Origin: Thermaerobacter marianensis DSM 12885
GTDB lineage: Bacteria; Bacillota; Sulfobacillia; Thermaerobacterales; Thermaerobacteraceae
Length of the DNA: 64,000 nt
NCBI RefSeq assembly: GCF_000184705.1
Contig: NC_014831.1
Coordinates: 1,550,001 to 1,614,000, forward strand
Direction of reading: 5' to 3'
Every line of letters starts with the position of its first letter. The stretch's first letter is position 1. Both the position numbers and the translations under genes were made by a program. This document shows, piece after piece, positions 44,252 through 53,200 of the stretch. A model generated the notes under the pieces. That model was given only the letters and a program-made list of their open reading frames with translations, did no database searches and was not told the DNA's origin.

Positions 44252-45526
44252 GTGTACGATTTCCGTCCGACCCCGGAGCAGGAGGCCGTCCTCGCGCGGA
44301 CCCGCGCCATCATGGACGAGTACGTGTACCCCGCCGAGGCCGAGTTCTTCCGGACGGGGACCTTGCCCGAGGAACGGATGAAGGCGATCCAGCGGGCGGT
44401 CAAGGAGGCGGGCCTGTGGGCGCCCCACATGCCCAAGGAGGCGGGCGGCCTGGGCATGGGGATGGTGACCCTGGCGCTGATGAACGAGATCCTGGGCCGC
44501 AGCCCGCTGGCGCCGCGGGCCTTCGGCACCGGCGCCCCGGACACGGGGAACCAGGAGATCCTCTGGATGTTCGGGACGCCGGAGCAGAAGGAGCGCTTTC
44601 TCAAGCCCAACCTGGCCGGCGAGGTGTACAGCTGCTTCGCCATGACGGAGCCCGAGGTGTCGGGGTCCGATCCCACCACCCTCCGGACCCGGGCGGTCCG
44701 CGACGGCGACCACTGGGTGATCAACGGGCACAAGTGGTTCATCACCAATGCCGCCCGCTCCGCCTTCGCCATCGTCATGGCCGTCACGGATCCCGACGCG
44801 CCACCCCACCGGCGGGCCACCATGATCATCGTGCCCACGGACACCCCAGGGTTCCGCATCGTCCGCCACGTGCCGGTGATGGACGATGGCGGCGGGCTGG
44901 GCACCCACGACGAGATCGTCTTCGAGGACTGCCGGGTGCCCGTCGAGAACACCCTGGGTCCCGTGGGCGAGGGCTTCCGCATCGCCCAGGCCCGCCTGGG
45001 GCCCGGCCGCATCACCCATGCCATGCGCTGGATCGGCGTGATGAACCGCAGCTTCGAGATGATGGTCCGGCGCGCCCTGACCCGGGAGACCCGGGGGCGC
45101 AAGCTGGCGGAGTTCCAGACCATCCAGAACTTCGTCGCCGACTCCTACGCCGAGATCCAGGCGGCGCGGCTGCTGACCCTGCACGCCGCGTGGAAGATGG
45201 ACCAGGGCCTGGACGCCCGGAAGGAGATCTCGCTGATCAAGTTCTTCGGCGCCCGGGTGCTCCACGAGGTGGTCGACCGCGCCCTGCAGGTCCACGGCGC
45301 CCTGGGGTACTCGAAGGACACGCCGCTGGAGCTGTTCTACCGCGAGGCCCGGGCCGCTCGCATCTACGACGGGCCCGACGAGGTGCACCGGGTGGTGGTG
45401 GCGCAGCGGATCTTCAAGGAGTTCGCCCAGCAGGCCGAGGGCGGACCGCCGGCGGCGGGAGCGGCGGAAGCGGCTCCGGCGGCGACGGGACAGGCGGCGG
45501 CGGAGACGGCTGCCGGCGGCGCGTAA
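44252..45526 (+). CDS. Acyl-CoA dehydrogenase, ACAD10/ACAD11-like
   Basis: The 424-residue flavoprotein has the ACAD fold motifs C-F-A-M-T-E-P-E-V-S-G-S-D, I-N-G-H-K-W-F-I-T-N-A, and R-I-T-H-A-M-R-W-I-G. Near the C-terminus it reads A-R-I-Y-D-G-P-D-E-V-H-R, with Asp where many ACADs have the catalytic Glu; this D-G-P-D-E-V-H form is typical of the ACAD10/11 group. The C-terminal ~25 residues are Ala/Gly-rich. GTG at 44252 follows GAGGTGA. A kinase gene starts 16 bp downstream, recreating as two proteins the kinase-dehydrogenase pair that is fused in animal ACAD10/11. Confidence 0.9.
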   Translation: MYDFRPTPEQEAVLARTRAIMDEYVYPAEAEFFRTGTLPEERMKAIQRAVKEAGLWAPHMPKEAGGLGMGMVTLALMNEILGRSPLAPRAFGTGAPDTGNQEILWMFGTPEQKERFLKPNLAGEVYSCFAMTEPEVSGSDPTTLRTRAVRDGDHWVINGHKWFITNAARSAFAIVMAVTDPDAPPHRRATMIIVPTDTPGFRIVRHVPVMDDGGGLGTHDEIVFEDCRVPVENTLGPVGEGFRIAQARLGPGRITHAMRWIGVMNRSFEMMVRRALTRETRGRKLAEFQTIQNFVADSYAEIQAARLLTLHAAWKMDQGLDARKEISLIKFFGARVLHEVVDRALQVHGALGYSKDTPLELFYREARAARIYDGPDEVHRVVVAQRIFKEFAQQAEGGPPAAGAAEAAPAATGQAAAETAAGGA

Positions 45527-45542
45527 GCAAAGGAGGAGGACC

Positions 45543-46685
45543 GTGAGCCACCCGCTGCGGGAGCCGGAATCCCAGGGCGAGCGGCGGCCTGCCGCGGGGG
45601 AGGGCGGGTCTGGCGTACCGCCGGGCACCATCCCGGTCCGGCCCGGCGAGGAACTGGACCTGGCGGCGGTCGCGGCCTTCCTGGCGCGGCACGTGCCGGA
45701 CTTCCCCGGCCCGCCCCTCGAGGTGCGCCAGTTCGCCGCGGGCGCCTCCAATCTCACCTACTGGCTGCGGGCGGGGACGTGGCAGGCCGTCCTGCGGCGG
45801 CCGCCCTTCGGGCCGCTGCCGCCCAAGGCCCACGACATGGTGCGGGAGGCCACCGTCCTGCGCCACCTGCACCCGGCCTTCCCCCTGGCGCCCCGGCCCC
45901 TGGCGGTATGCGCCGACCCGTCGGTCCTGGGCGTTCCCTTCTACGTCATGGAATACCGGCCGGGGGTGGTGGTCGACCACGAGTTCCCCGGCGGCCGCGT
46001 GCCGCCGTCGGAGCAATGCCGCAAGGTCGCCCACCTGGTGGTGGATACCCTGGCCGATCTCCACGCCGTCGACTACGGTCGGGCGGGGCTGGCGGACCTG
46101 GGCCGGCCCCAGGGTTTCGTCCGGCGCCAGGTGGAGGGGTGGATCGGACGCTGGCGGCGGGTCGAGACGGAACCCATTCCGGCCCTAGACCGGTTGTTGC
46201 CCTGGATGGAAGAACGCGTTCCCGAGCCGGCCGGCACCGCCCTGATCCACAACGACTTCAAGCTGAACAACATGATCCTCAGCCCCGCCCTGGACCGGGT
46301 GGTGGCGGTGCTGGACTGGGAGATGGCCACCCTGGGCGACCCGCTGTTCGACCTGGGTGTCAGCCTGAGCTACTGGGTCCACCCCGACGACCCCGACGTG
46401 CTGCGCAACGGCCTGCCGACGGTCACCGTCCATCCCGGGTTCATCCGCCGCGGGGAGTTCGTGCACCGCTACGCCCTGCGCACCGGCCGGGACGTGAGCG
46501 GCATCGGCTGGTACCTGGTCTTTGCGTACTTCAAGCTGGCCGTGATCCTGCAGCAGATCTACTACCGCTGGCGGGCGGGCCAGACCCGGGACCGGCGGTT
46601 CGCCTCCTTCGGCGAGAAGGCCCGCGGCCTGATCCAGCTGGCCGCAGAGGCGGCCGCAGCCGGGGGCGGCGAGGGGCTGCTCTGA
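45543..46685 (+). CDS. Aminoglycoside-phosphotransferase-like kinase (ACAD10/11-kinase / LvaA-like)
   Basis: The 380-residue protein has an APH/choline-kinase fold: A-S-N-L-T-Y-W-L-R in the glycine-rich loop, V-L-R-R-P-P with the ATP-binding region, the catalytic block L-I-H-N-D-F-K-L-N-N with Asp and Asn, and V-L-D-W-E-M-A-T-L-G-D-P with the metal-binding Asp. This combination is seen in kinases that act on 4-hydroxyacyl-CoA. The GTG start at 45543 follows AAAGGAGGAGGACC. It is in one operon with the ACAD gene and the DinB-fold gene. Confidence 0.85.
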   Translation: MSHPLREPESQGERRPAAGEGGSGVPPGTIPVRPGEELDLAAVAAFLARHVPDFPGPPLEVRQFAAGASNLTYWLRAGTWQAVLRRPPFGPLPPKAHDMVREATVLRHLHPAFPLAPRPLAVCADPSVLGVPFYVMEYRPGVVVDHEFPGGRVPPSEQCRKVAHLVVDTLADLHAVDYGRAGLADLGRPQGFVRRQVEGWIGRWRRVETEPIPALDRLLPWMEERVPEPAGTALIHNDFKLNNMILSPALDRVVAVLDWEMATLGDPLFDLGVSLSYWVHPDDPDVLRNGLPTVTVHPGFIRRGEFVHRYALRTGRDVSGIGWYLVFAYFKLAVILQQIYYRWRAGQTRDRRFASFGEKARGLIQLAAEAAAAGGGEGLL

Positions 46686-46714
46686 GGGATCGGGGATCGA
46701 AGGGAGGGCTTTCC

Positions 46715-47224
46715 ATGCCAGCGGCAGCAGGAGGAGCGCAGCTGACCGCCGCCCAGATCTTCCTTCCGAACCTTCAGGGCTGGCGGCAGGCCCTGCTCCA
46801 ATGCACCGACGCGATGGACGACCAGCAGCTGCACTGGGTCCCGCCGGGCGGCGTGAACTCGACGGCCTGGTGCGTGCGCCACCTGGCCCAGTCCGAGGAC
46901 TGGTTCGTCAACGCGGTGATCCTGGGCCGGGACATGCGCCCCAAGCGGGCCCGGGAGCTGGCCACCCGGGACGCCCTCTTCGACTACTTGCACGCGGTGT
47001 GGGCCCACACCGACGCCCGGATGGCGGAGTGGGACCTGGACTACTTGCTGGAGCCGCGGGTCATGCCCCCGGGATTCCGCGGCACGCCGCCCGCCCACCT
47101 GACGGTCCTGTGGGTGGTCAACCAGATGGTCCAGCATTTCGCCTACCACGTGGGCCAGGTCCGCATGCTGGCCCGGCTGATGGGCGTCGAGCCGGTCCCC
47201 GCCGGTGAGCGGGCGAGCCCGTAA
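46715..47224 (+). CDS. DinB-fold (YfiT/DinB) family protein
   Basis: The 169-residue protein has a four-helix DinB/YfiT-like pattern with probable metal-binding His residues in C-V-R-H-L-A-Q-S-E-D-W and in the pair V-Q-H-F-A-Y-H-V-G-Q (H-x3-H-x-G-Q). Members are often thiol-dependent transferases or damage-inducible proteins of unknown role. The ATG at 46715 follows GAAGGGAGGG. It lies 29 bp after the kinase gene and appears to be the end of that operon. Confidence 0.8.
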   Translation: MPAAAGGAQLTAAQIFLPNLQGWRQALLQCTDAMDDQQLHWVPPGGVNSTAWCVRHLAQSEDWFVNAVILGRDMRPKRARELATRDALFDYLHAVWAHTDARMAEWDLDYLLEPRVMPPGFRGTPPAHLTVLWVVNQMVQHFAYHVGQVRMLARLMGVEPVPAGERASP

Positions 47225-47239
47225 CCGGGACCGGGACCG

Positions 47240-47270
47240 CGCCCTGCAATGGGGCATTGCCGTCAGGGCG
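47240..47270. terminator. Hairpin between convergent dinB-like and pxpC genes
   Basis: CGCCCTG (47240-47246) pairs with CAGGGCG (47264-47270), with an inner GCAAT/ATTGC pairing. It lies in the 89-bp convergent gap and may serve both strands. No T-run is seen. Confidence 0.45.
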
Positions 47271-47313
47271 TTACCGTCCTGTCCCCCGGCCGTGCCCTCC
47301 GTCCCGCCGGGGA

Positions 47314-48279
47314 TCACCCCCCGCGGCCAGGGCCGCCGTCACGCACGATCACGCTGTCGCTGTGCAGCAGCCGCCACCACTGCCGGTAGAGTTCCTCCGC
47401 CTGGTCGCCGTCCATGGGCCGGAAGCGGATGCGGTCCCCGGGCCGCGCCTGGGCGAGCAGGCAGGTGTCCGGGGTCACCACCACACCCAGCTTGGGGTAA
47501 CCGCCCACGGTGGCCCGGCCCGCCAGCAAGACGATGGGTTGCCCGCTGGGCGGGATCTGGATGGCTCCCAGGGGCTGCCCTTCCGAGAGCACTTCCCCCG
47601 CGGGCCGCGGCACGGGCGGGCCCTCCAGGCGCAGCCCCATGCGGTCCGACGCGGGCGTCACCGTGTACTCGCCGCTGCAGAACACCTTCCACGCCTCGGG
47701 CGGGAAGAACCCGGCCTGGGGGCCCGGCACGACGCGGGCCACGAAGGGCTCAGGAACGAAGGTCCAGCGGACCCGGCGGCCCACCAGGGCCCGCGGGTCG
47801 GCGGCCGGCTCGCCCAAAGGCAACCGGTCCCCCGCTCGGAGGGGCGTTCCGGGCCGCTCGGGCAGCCCGCCCAGACGGCCCAGCGGGTCCGTGGACCGGC
47901 TCCCCGCCACCGGTTCCACGGCGATGCCGCCCGCCACGCAGAGGGTGGCCCGACACCCCCGGGGGCCGCCCCGGAAGGCCAGTACGTCGCCGGGCTCGAC
48001 CAGCGCCACCTGACCGGTGGGGAGGAGCCGGCCGTTGAGCGTGGCTCCCAGGTCGGCCCCCGTCACGGCAATGGCCGTCGTGGCGTGGAACCGGATGATG
48101 GGACCGATGAGGGTCACCTCGAGGGCCGCTGCGCCCGGCTCGTTGCCCACCAGGCGGTTGCCCAGGATCAGGGCGGCCACGTCGGCCGCCCCCTGCACGG
48201 GTACCCCCAGGTGCTGCAGGCCGGTCCGGCCCAGGTCCTGGATGGTGGTGTAGAGGCCAGGGCGGATGATCTCGATCAT
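47314..48279 (-). CDS. pxpC: 5-oxoprolinase subunit C (KipA / biotin-dependent carboxyltransferase-like)
   Basis: The 321-residue protein has the subunit C opening E-I-I-R-P-G-L-Y-T-T-I-Q-D-L-G-R-T-G, followed by G-V-P-V-Q-G-A-A-D and L-E-V-T-L-I-G-P, and near the C-terminus G-G-Y-P-K-L-G-V-V. PxpABC hydrolyses 5-oxoproline to glutamate with ATP. The ATG at 48279 is chosen because the family domain starts there; 26 upstream residues are low-complexity. It lies 103 bp downstream of pxpB and is the last gene of the cluster. Confidence 0.93.
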   Translation of the reverse strand: MIEIIRPGLYTTIQDLGRTGLQHLGVPVQGAADVAALILGNRLVGNEPGAAALEVTLIGPIIRFHATTAIAVTGADLGATLNGRLLPTGQVALVEPGDVLAFRGGPRGCRATLCVAGGIAVEPVAGSRSTDPLGRLGGLPERPGTPLRAGDRLPLGEPAADPRALVGRRVRWTFVPEPFVARVVPGPQAGFFPPEAWKVFCSGEYTVTPASDRMGLRLEGPPVPRPAGEVLSEGQPLGAIQIPPSGQPIVLLAGRATVGGYPKLGVVVTPDTCLLAQARPGDRIRFRPMDGDQAEELYRQWWRLLHSDSVIVRDGGPGRGG

Positions 48280-48382
48280 GGCCTCGCCAGCGCACCTCCG
48301 CTCCGCCCCGCCGTCTCCGGGCGTACCACGGCAACCCGCCGTCCCGGGGCGCGCCACGGCACCGGCGCCCGGCGGGTCGCCA

Positions 48383-49288
48383 TCACCGTCTCCCCTTCCC
48401 GTTGGCGTCGGCGGGCGCCGCCGTCATCGCTTCGGGCCCGCGGGTGGCGGTCCCCGTCGGTCCGCCGTTGGTACGGGCGCCGCCGGGGGCCGCCGGTCCC
48501 CGGGCCGGGCCGGCCGGGGGCACGGCCGGTTCGTCCCGGACGACCCACTCCGGCCGGTACGCTCCCCGGGCCACGGCCTCCGCGATGCGGCGGTACTCGT
48601 CGCCCGTGACGGGAACGAAGCGGACGTAGTGCCCGGGGCGCAAGAGGGCCGGCGGATCGCTGGCCGGATCGAACAGCCGCACGGGCGTGCGGCCAATCAG
48701 GTTCCACCCCCCGGGACTCTCCACCGGGTAGACGCCCGTCTGCTCGCCGGCGATGCCGACGGAGCCGGCGGGGACCCGGGTACGAGGCACGGACCGGCGG
48801 GGGGTGGCCAGCCGCGGGTCGAGCCCGCCCAGGAAGGGGAATCCCGGACTGAACCCCAGAAAGTACACGAAGTAATCTCGGCCCGCGTGGAGCCGGACCA
48901 CTTCCCCGGGGTCGAGGCCGTGGAACCGGGCCACGTCCTCCAGGTCCGGCCCCCACTCCCCACCGTAGGCCGTGGGCAAAAGGCAGACCCGGGCCACCTC
49001 GGGCTCAAGCTGGTCCAGCACCGCCAGTCGCTCCCGGCAACGGTCGACCAGCTGGTGAAAGGTCACCGTCACGGGGTCGAACCGGACATAGAGGGCGGCG
49101 TAGGAGGGGATCACGTCGACCACCCCCGGCCACCCGGCCTCCACGACCGCCCGTGCCAGCCGGCGGACGCGGCGGTTGACGGCGGGGTCGACGACCTGGG
49201 GGAAGACGACGTACAGCCCGCAGTCGCCGGCGCGCAGGAATTGGGGTTCCTGATCCTGGAGGCCTGGTGGGGTCGTGTTCTCTGCCAC
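48383..49288 (-). CDS. pxpB: 5-oxoprolinase subunit B (KipI / allophanate-hydrolase-subunit-1-like)
   Basis: The 301-residue protein shows A-G-D-C-G-L-Y-V-V-F at the start, C-L-L-P-T-A-Y-G-G-E-W-G-P-D-L, F-L-G-F-S-P-G-F-P-F-L-G-G-L, and T-R-V-P-A-G-S-V-G-I-A-G with Q-T-G-V-Y-P. These are the PxpB landmarks. GTG at 49288, seven bases after GGAGGG, is preferred over GTG at 49303. The C-terminal ~60 residues are Pro/Ala/Gly-rich and carry one copy of the dispersed motif. It works with PxpA and PxpC. Confidence 0.93.
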   Translation of the reverse strand: MAENTTPPGLQDQEPQFLRAGDCGLYVVFPQVVDPAVNRRVRRLARAVVEAGWPGVVDVIPSYAALYVRFDPVTVTFHQLVDRCRERLAVLDQLEPEVARVCLLPTAYGGEWGPDLEDVARFHGLDPGEVVRLHAGRDYFVYFLGFSPGFPFLGGLDPRLATPRRSVPRTRVPAGSVGIAGEQTGVYPVESPGGWNLIGRTPVRLFDPASDPPALLRPGHYVRFVPVTGDEYRRIAEAVARGAYRPEWVVRDEPAVPPAGPARGPAAPGGARTNGGPTGTATRGPEAMTAAPADANGKGRR

Positions 49289-49483
49289 CCTGGATCCCTC
49301 CACCCGGGGCTTTCCCAGCCCCCACAGGTCGTGCCGTGCCGGGGCGGATCCCTCCGACCCGCGGGTCCCTCCGCCCCGGGGCGCATTCTTGCCCCCCGGC
49401 TCGGGCAGGAGGCGTTCTTCCCCACAGGGCGCGTCCCCGGCGCCGGAACGGGCCGTCCACCCCGTCCACGCCGTGCCCGCCCG

Positions 49484-50260
49484 TCAGCCACGCAGGATCG
49501 CCCGGAGCGGGCGGATGCCGACACCCGCCGCCTCCAGCCGCTGCCGGACGGCGCGGGCCAGGCTCACCGACGCGGGGTTGTCCCCATGGATGCACAGGCT
49601 GTGCACCGAGAGGGCGACGTCCGTGCCGTCGACGGCCCGCACCTTGCCTTCCCGCACCATCCGCTCGGCGCGAGCGGCCACCTCGGCGGGATCGTGCAGG
49701 ACGGCCCCGGGCTGCCGGCGGCTCACCAGGCTGCCGTCGGGGTTGTAGCCGCGATCGGCGAAGCCTTCGAGCGCCACGGGCAGCCCGGCCTCCGCCGCCG
49801 CCCGGGCCAGCTCGCTGCCGGGCGGCGCCAGCACGATGAGCTGGCGGTCGAAGGCGGCGATGCCCGCCACCACCGCGCGGGCCAGGACGGCATCGCGGGC
49901 TGCCTGGTTGTAGAGGGCGCCATGGGGCTTGACGTGCTGGAGCTCGACCCCCAGCGCCCGGCAGAAGGCGTAGAGCGCCCCGATCTGGTAGATCACGTCG
50001 GTACGGACTTCGTCGGCCGTGGCGTGGATCTCCCGCCGGCCGAAGCCCACCCGGTCGGGAAAGCCGACGTGGGCGCCGATGCCGACGCCCAACGCCGCCG
50101 CCCGCTGGACCGTCCGCTCCATCACCCGGGGATCGCCCCCGTGAAAGCCACAGGCGATGTTGGCCGAGGAGACCAGCGGGAGGGTCTCCTCGTCCATGCC
50201 GATGGTGTAGGCCCCGAAGCTCTCGCCCAGGTCGCAGTTGAGGTCGATGACGGCGCTCAT
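49484..50260 (-). CDS. pxpA: 5-oxoprolinase subunit A (LamB/YcsF family)
   Basis: The 258-residue protein matches the family throughout: D-L-N-C-D-L-G-E-S-F-G at residues 6-16, S-S-A-N-I-A-C-G-F-H-G-G-D-P, G-A-H-V-G-F-P-D, H-V-K-P-H-G-A-L-Y-N, F-A-D-R-G-Y and S-L-C-I-H-G-D-N-P. It is the catalytic-core partner of PxpB/PxpC in ATP-dependent 5-oxoproline hydrolysis. Its ATG overlaps the stop of the M14 peptidase gene by four bases (ATGA), so peptidase and oxoprolinase are translationally coupled. Confidence 0.95.
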   Translation of the reverse strand: MSAVIDLNCDLGESFGAYTIGMDEETLPLVSSANIACGFHGGDPRVMERTVQRAAALGVGIGAHVGFPDRVGFGRREIHATADEVRTDVIYQIGALYAFCRALGVELQHVKPHGALYNQAARDAVLARAVVAGIAAFDRQLIVLAPPGSELARAAAEAGLPVALEGFADRGYNPDGSLVSRRQPGAVLHDPAEVAARAERMVREGKVRAVDGTDVALSVHSLCIHGDNPASVSLARAVRQRLEAAGVGIRPLRAILRG

Positions 50261-53200
50261 GCCCTCGCCTCCCCCTTGGACGGCTCTCCAGCTCGGGGCG
50301 GATCCGCCGGACCCCCGTCACGGCCTGCCGCCCACGGGCGCCGCCGCCGGCGCCGCCGGTAGACGGATTCGCCACAGACGGTCACGGCCTCTTCGACCTC
50401 CACCGGCTGTTGCCGCAGCCAGGCCAGGATCGCCAGGTCGACGGCCAAGTGCGCCTCGGCGCAGGTCTCCAGATAGGGGCCTGTGGCGGTCTCGTCGGCG
50501 GCTTCGGTGATGAACTCCACCCCGGTGATCTCCGGGTGGCGCTGCATCGCGTAGCGGCCGCCGGGGTCGGGGCGCACGGGCCAGCGGTAGCACACAAAGT
50601 CCCGAACCATCTCGACGCTGAAGACCTGGGGGAGCCAGTCGGCGGCATACTTGCGGTAGACCGCCAGCCAGCGGCGGTTCGCCTCGGCGATGGCGGGCCA
50701 GTCTTCCAGCGTCCGGGCGACGAATTCGGCCATCTCATTTTGCTTGGCGGCCCGTCCGTCCTCTTCCTCCGCGGCGAACACCGGCAGGATGCCGTAGATC
50801 AGCGCCCGCGGAAGCCAGTAGGACGTGAACTTGCGGCCGCCGCCATGGGCGCCGAAGGGCTGGACCCACTCGTGGGACGGCACCCCGTGTTCGTCCACCA
50901 CCACGTCGGGCAGCCAGCGGGACCACAGGTCCGGGAACACCCGGGTCTCCGGCGCCCGGGGCGCGTCGCTGAAGTACTCGGCCGCGTACTCCTGGCCCAG
51001 GGCGTTGTACCGGGCGCTATGCAGGCTCCACCGCGGGTTCTCCTGGCTCAGCTGGCGGTGCAGCGCGGCGCCGTCCGCGTTCTCCAGGGGCATGACGACG
51101 CAGTTGATCCCGTCGGTGGCATCCGGGTGCCGCTCCAGCAACGCCAGCAGCGCATTGGTGCTCGACACCTCGTTGGCGTGGTGCCGGGCCTTGAACAATA
51201 CGGTGGGCCGGAAGAGGGTGGCCTTGGCCGGGACCACCAGGGTATCCGGATCCAGCGCGTCCCCCTCCTGCCCCGGACCCGCCGCCCGGCTCCCGCCGGT
51301 CCCCGTCCCGACCGGGAACACCTGGTACACGGGCCGTCCCTCGAAGGAGTGTCCCGCCACCGACCAGCGAAGGGAGCCCTTGCCGGAGCCGGCCAGCCAC
51401 CGCCCCAGGGCCTCGTCGTCGAAGAGGGTCCGTTGCCACGACACGGTGTCCGGATTGGCGGCGGGTCGGGCGTCCGCAGGTGCAGCGGCGGCCGTGACTC
51501 GGGACGCCCGCTGGACGGCCTCGCCGTAATCCATTTCCTCCCCTGCGGCCGAACCGCCTTCCGGGTCGCCGGCCAGCGTCGCCCGCGCCCGCCCCGCCGC
51601 GTCGACGGTGACGGTGCGGACGTTCACGCGGCCCCGGCCCCCGTTGGGACCGGCGGCTCGGGCGAGCCGGGCCCCGATGCCCACCCCGGCGAGGCGAACG
51701 GCGGCGCGGGTGCCCTCACCGGGCCGCGCCCGGATGCGGGGCACCACCTTGCCGGGGGCCGTGAAGGGCGTTCCCGCCCGCTCCCTGCCCCACTCCTCGA
51801 AGAAGTCCAGGGTGTTGAAGTAGATGTCCTCGTGCAGGCCCTCGGCGGTGCTATACGACTCCTGGCGAACGCCCAGGGGCTCGTCGAGGCGGGTATCCAG
51901 CCGGACGTCGACCTCCAGGGTCAGGAAGAAGGGCTGCCCCTCGGCCCGCAGGCCCGCACCCAGGGCCTCTTCCAGGTGCCGCGCCAGGGAAGGGAGGACC
52001 TCGGCCTGGTAGCGGTCCCAGAACAGCTCCGCCCCGGTGGGCAGGAGCTCGTGAAAGACCGTCTGCCGCCCGCCCCCGTTTCCTCCGGCGATCCGCTCCA
52101 CCCGGCAAAGCCCCGTCTCCACGTGGACCCAGCCCAGGTGGGGGTTCACATCCTGATACGGCCGCCGGCGAGCTGCGACCTGGAACTCGTCCCGCCATAG
52201 CGCCCGGCCGTCCTGGTCGGCGACGGTCACCCGGTAGGTGGGCCCGTACCCGGCAGCGGCCTCCATGGCCCGGAAGACGATGCGCTCTGCGGGCAGGCCC
52301 GTGCGGGCCGACAGCAGTTCGTCCACGGGGTAGAGGGGCTGCAACCAGCGGATGGGAAGGTCCAGGCAGGGCGCCTCAGCGCCGAAGTCCTCGCCGTCCT
52401 GGGCCGCGCCGTTCCGGGCCGCCGGCTGCAGCCGGGCGAATTCGACGATGACCGTGTGCGCCCCGGCGTGCCGTGCCACCGCCGGCGGCACCACTTGCAG
52501 CAGCCAGTATAGACCCTGGCGGAATGCGGGCAGCCCGCGCACGTGGACCCGTTCCGGGGCGAAGCCCAGACTGGCCAGGGAGCGGCGGACCTCGCCGGCC
52601 AGTTCGTCCAGCACGGCGTCGGGCTGGTCGAGGCGAAGGTCGACCCACACCTCGTCGCCCGGCCGGCAGCGTGCCCGCACCGCCGGCAAGGCGCGCTCGT
52701 GCCACGCCGTGCGGAACCGCTCGGCCTCGGGCGCGATGGAATCCTCCAGCAAAATGCGCGGTGCCTCGCGGGCTACGACCTCCCGCCGGCGGCGGGCCTC
52801 CTCCCGCGCCAGGGCCACCACCGGGCTGTCGAGGGCGGGCCGGCGCGATCCGGCAGGACGCAGGGCCTCGCTGGCGTGAACGGTGGCGAGCCACTGCAGG
52901 GCACGCCCGCGGCCCGCGGCATCCCCCGTGATCCAGAGCACCGCCCCGCCCGGCCGGCGGCGGAGCTGGATCCGGCCCCGGCCGGCGGGTTCGGCGGCCC
53001 CGTCCGGTCCTGATGCCGCCGCCAGCTTGAGGCGGAAGGGACGGTGGCGGGCGCCGGCGGCGGTCAGGGGAAGGGCGATGCCCGTGCTCTCCAGGCCGAG
53101 CCGGAAGGCGAACATGATCAGGCCCGCCAGTTCTTCCGGATCCCAGGTCCGCGTGGCGCCGTCGGGCTCGATGTGCACGGCGACCCGGTCCGGGTGCAAG

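Noticed and set aside
43279-45123. Reading the SDR as a 614-residue protein
   Set aside because: Residues before the ATG at 44055 are antisense to the acyl-CoA dehydrogenase; SDR homology and the ribosome site start at 44055.
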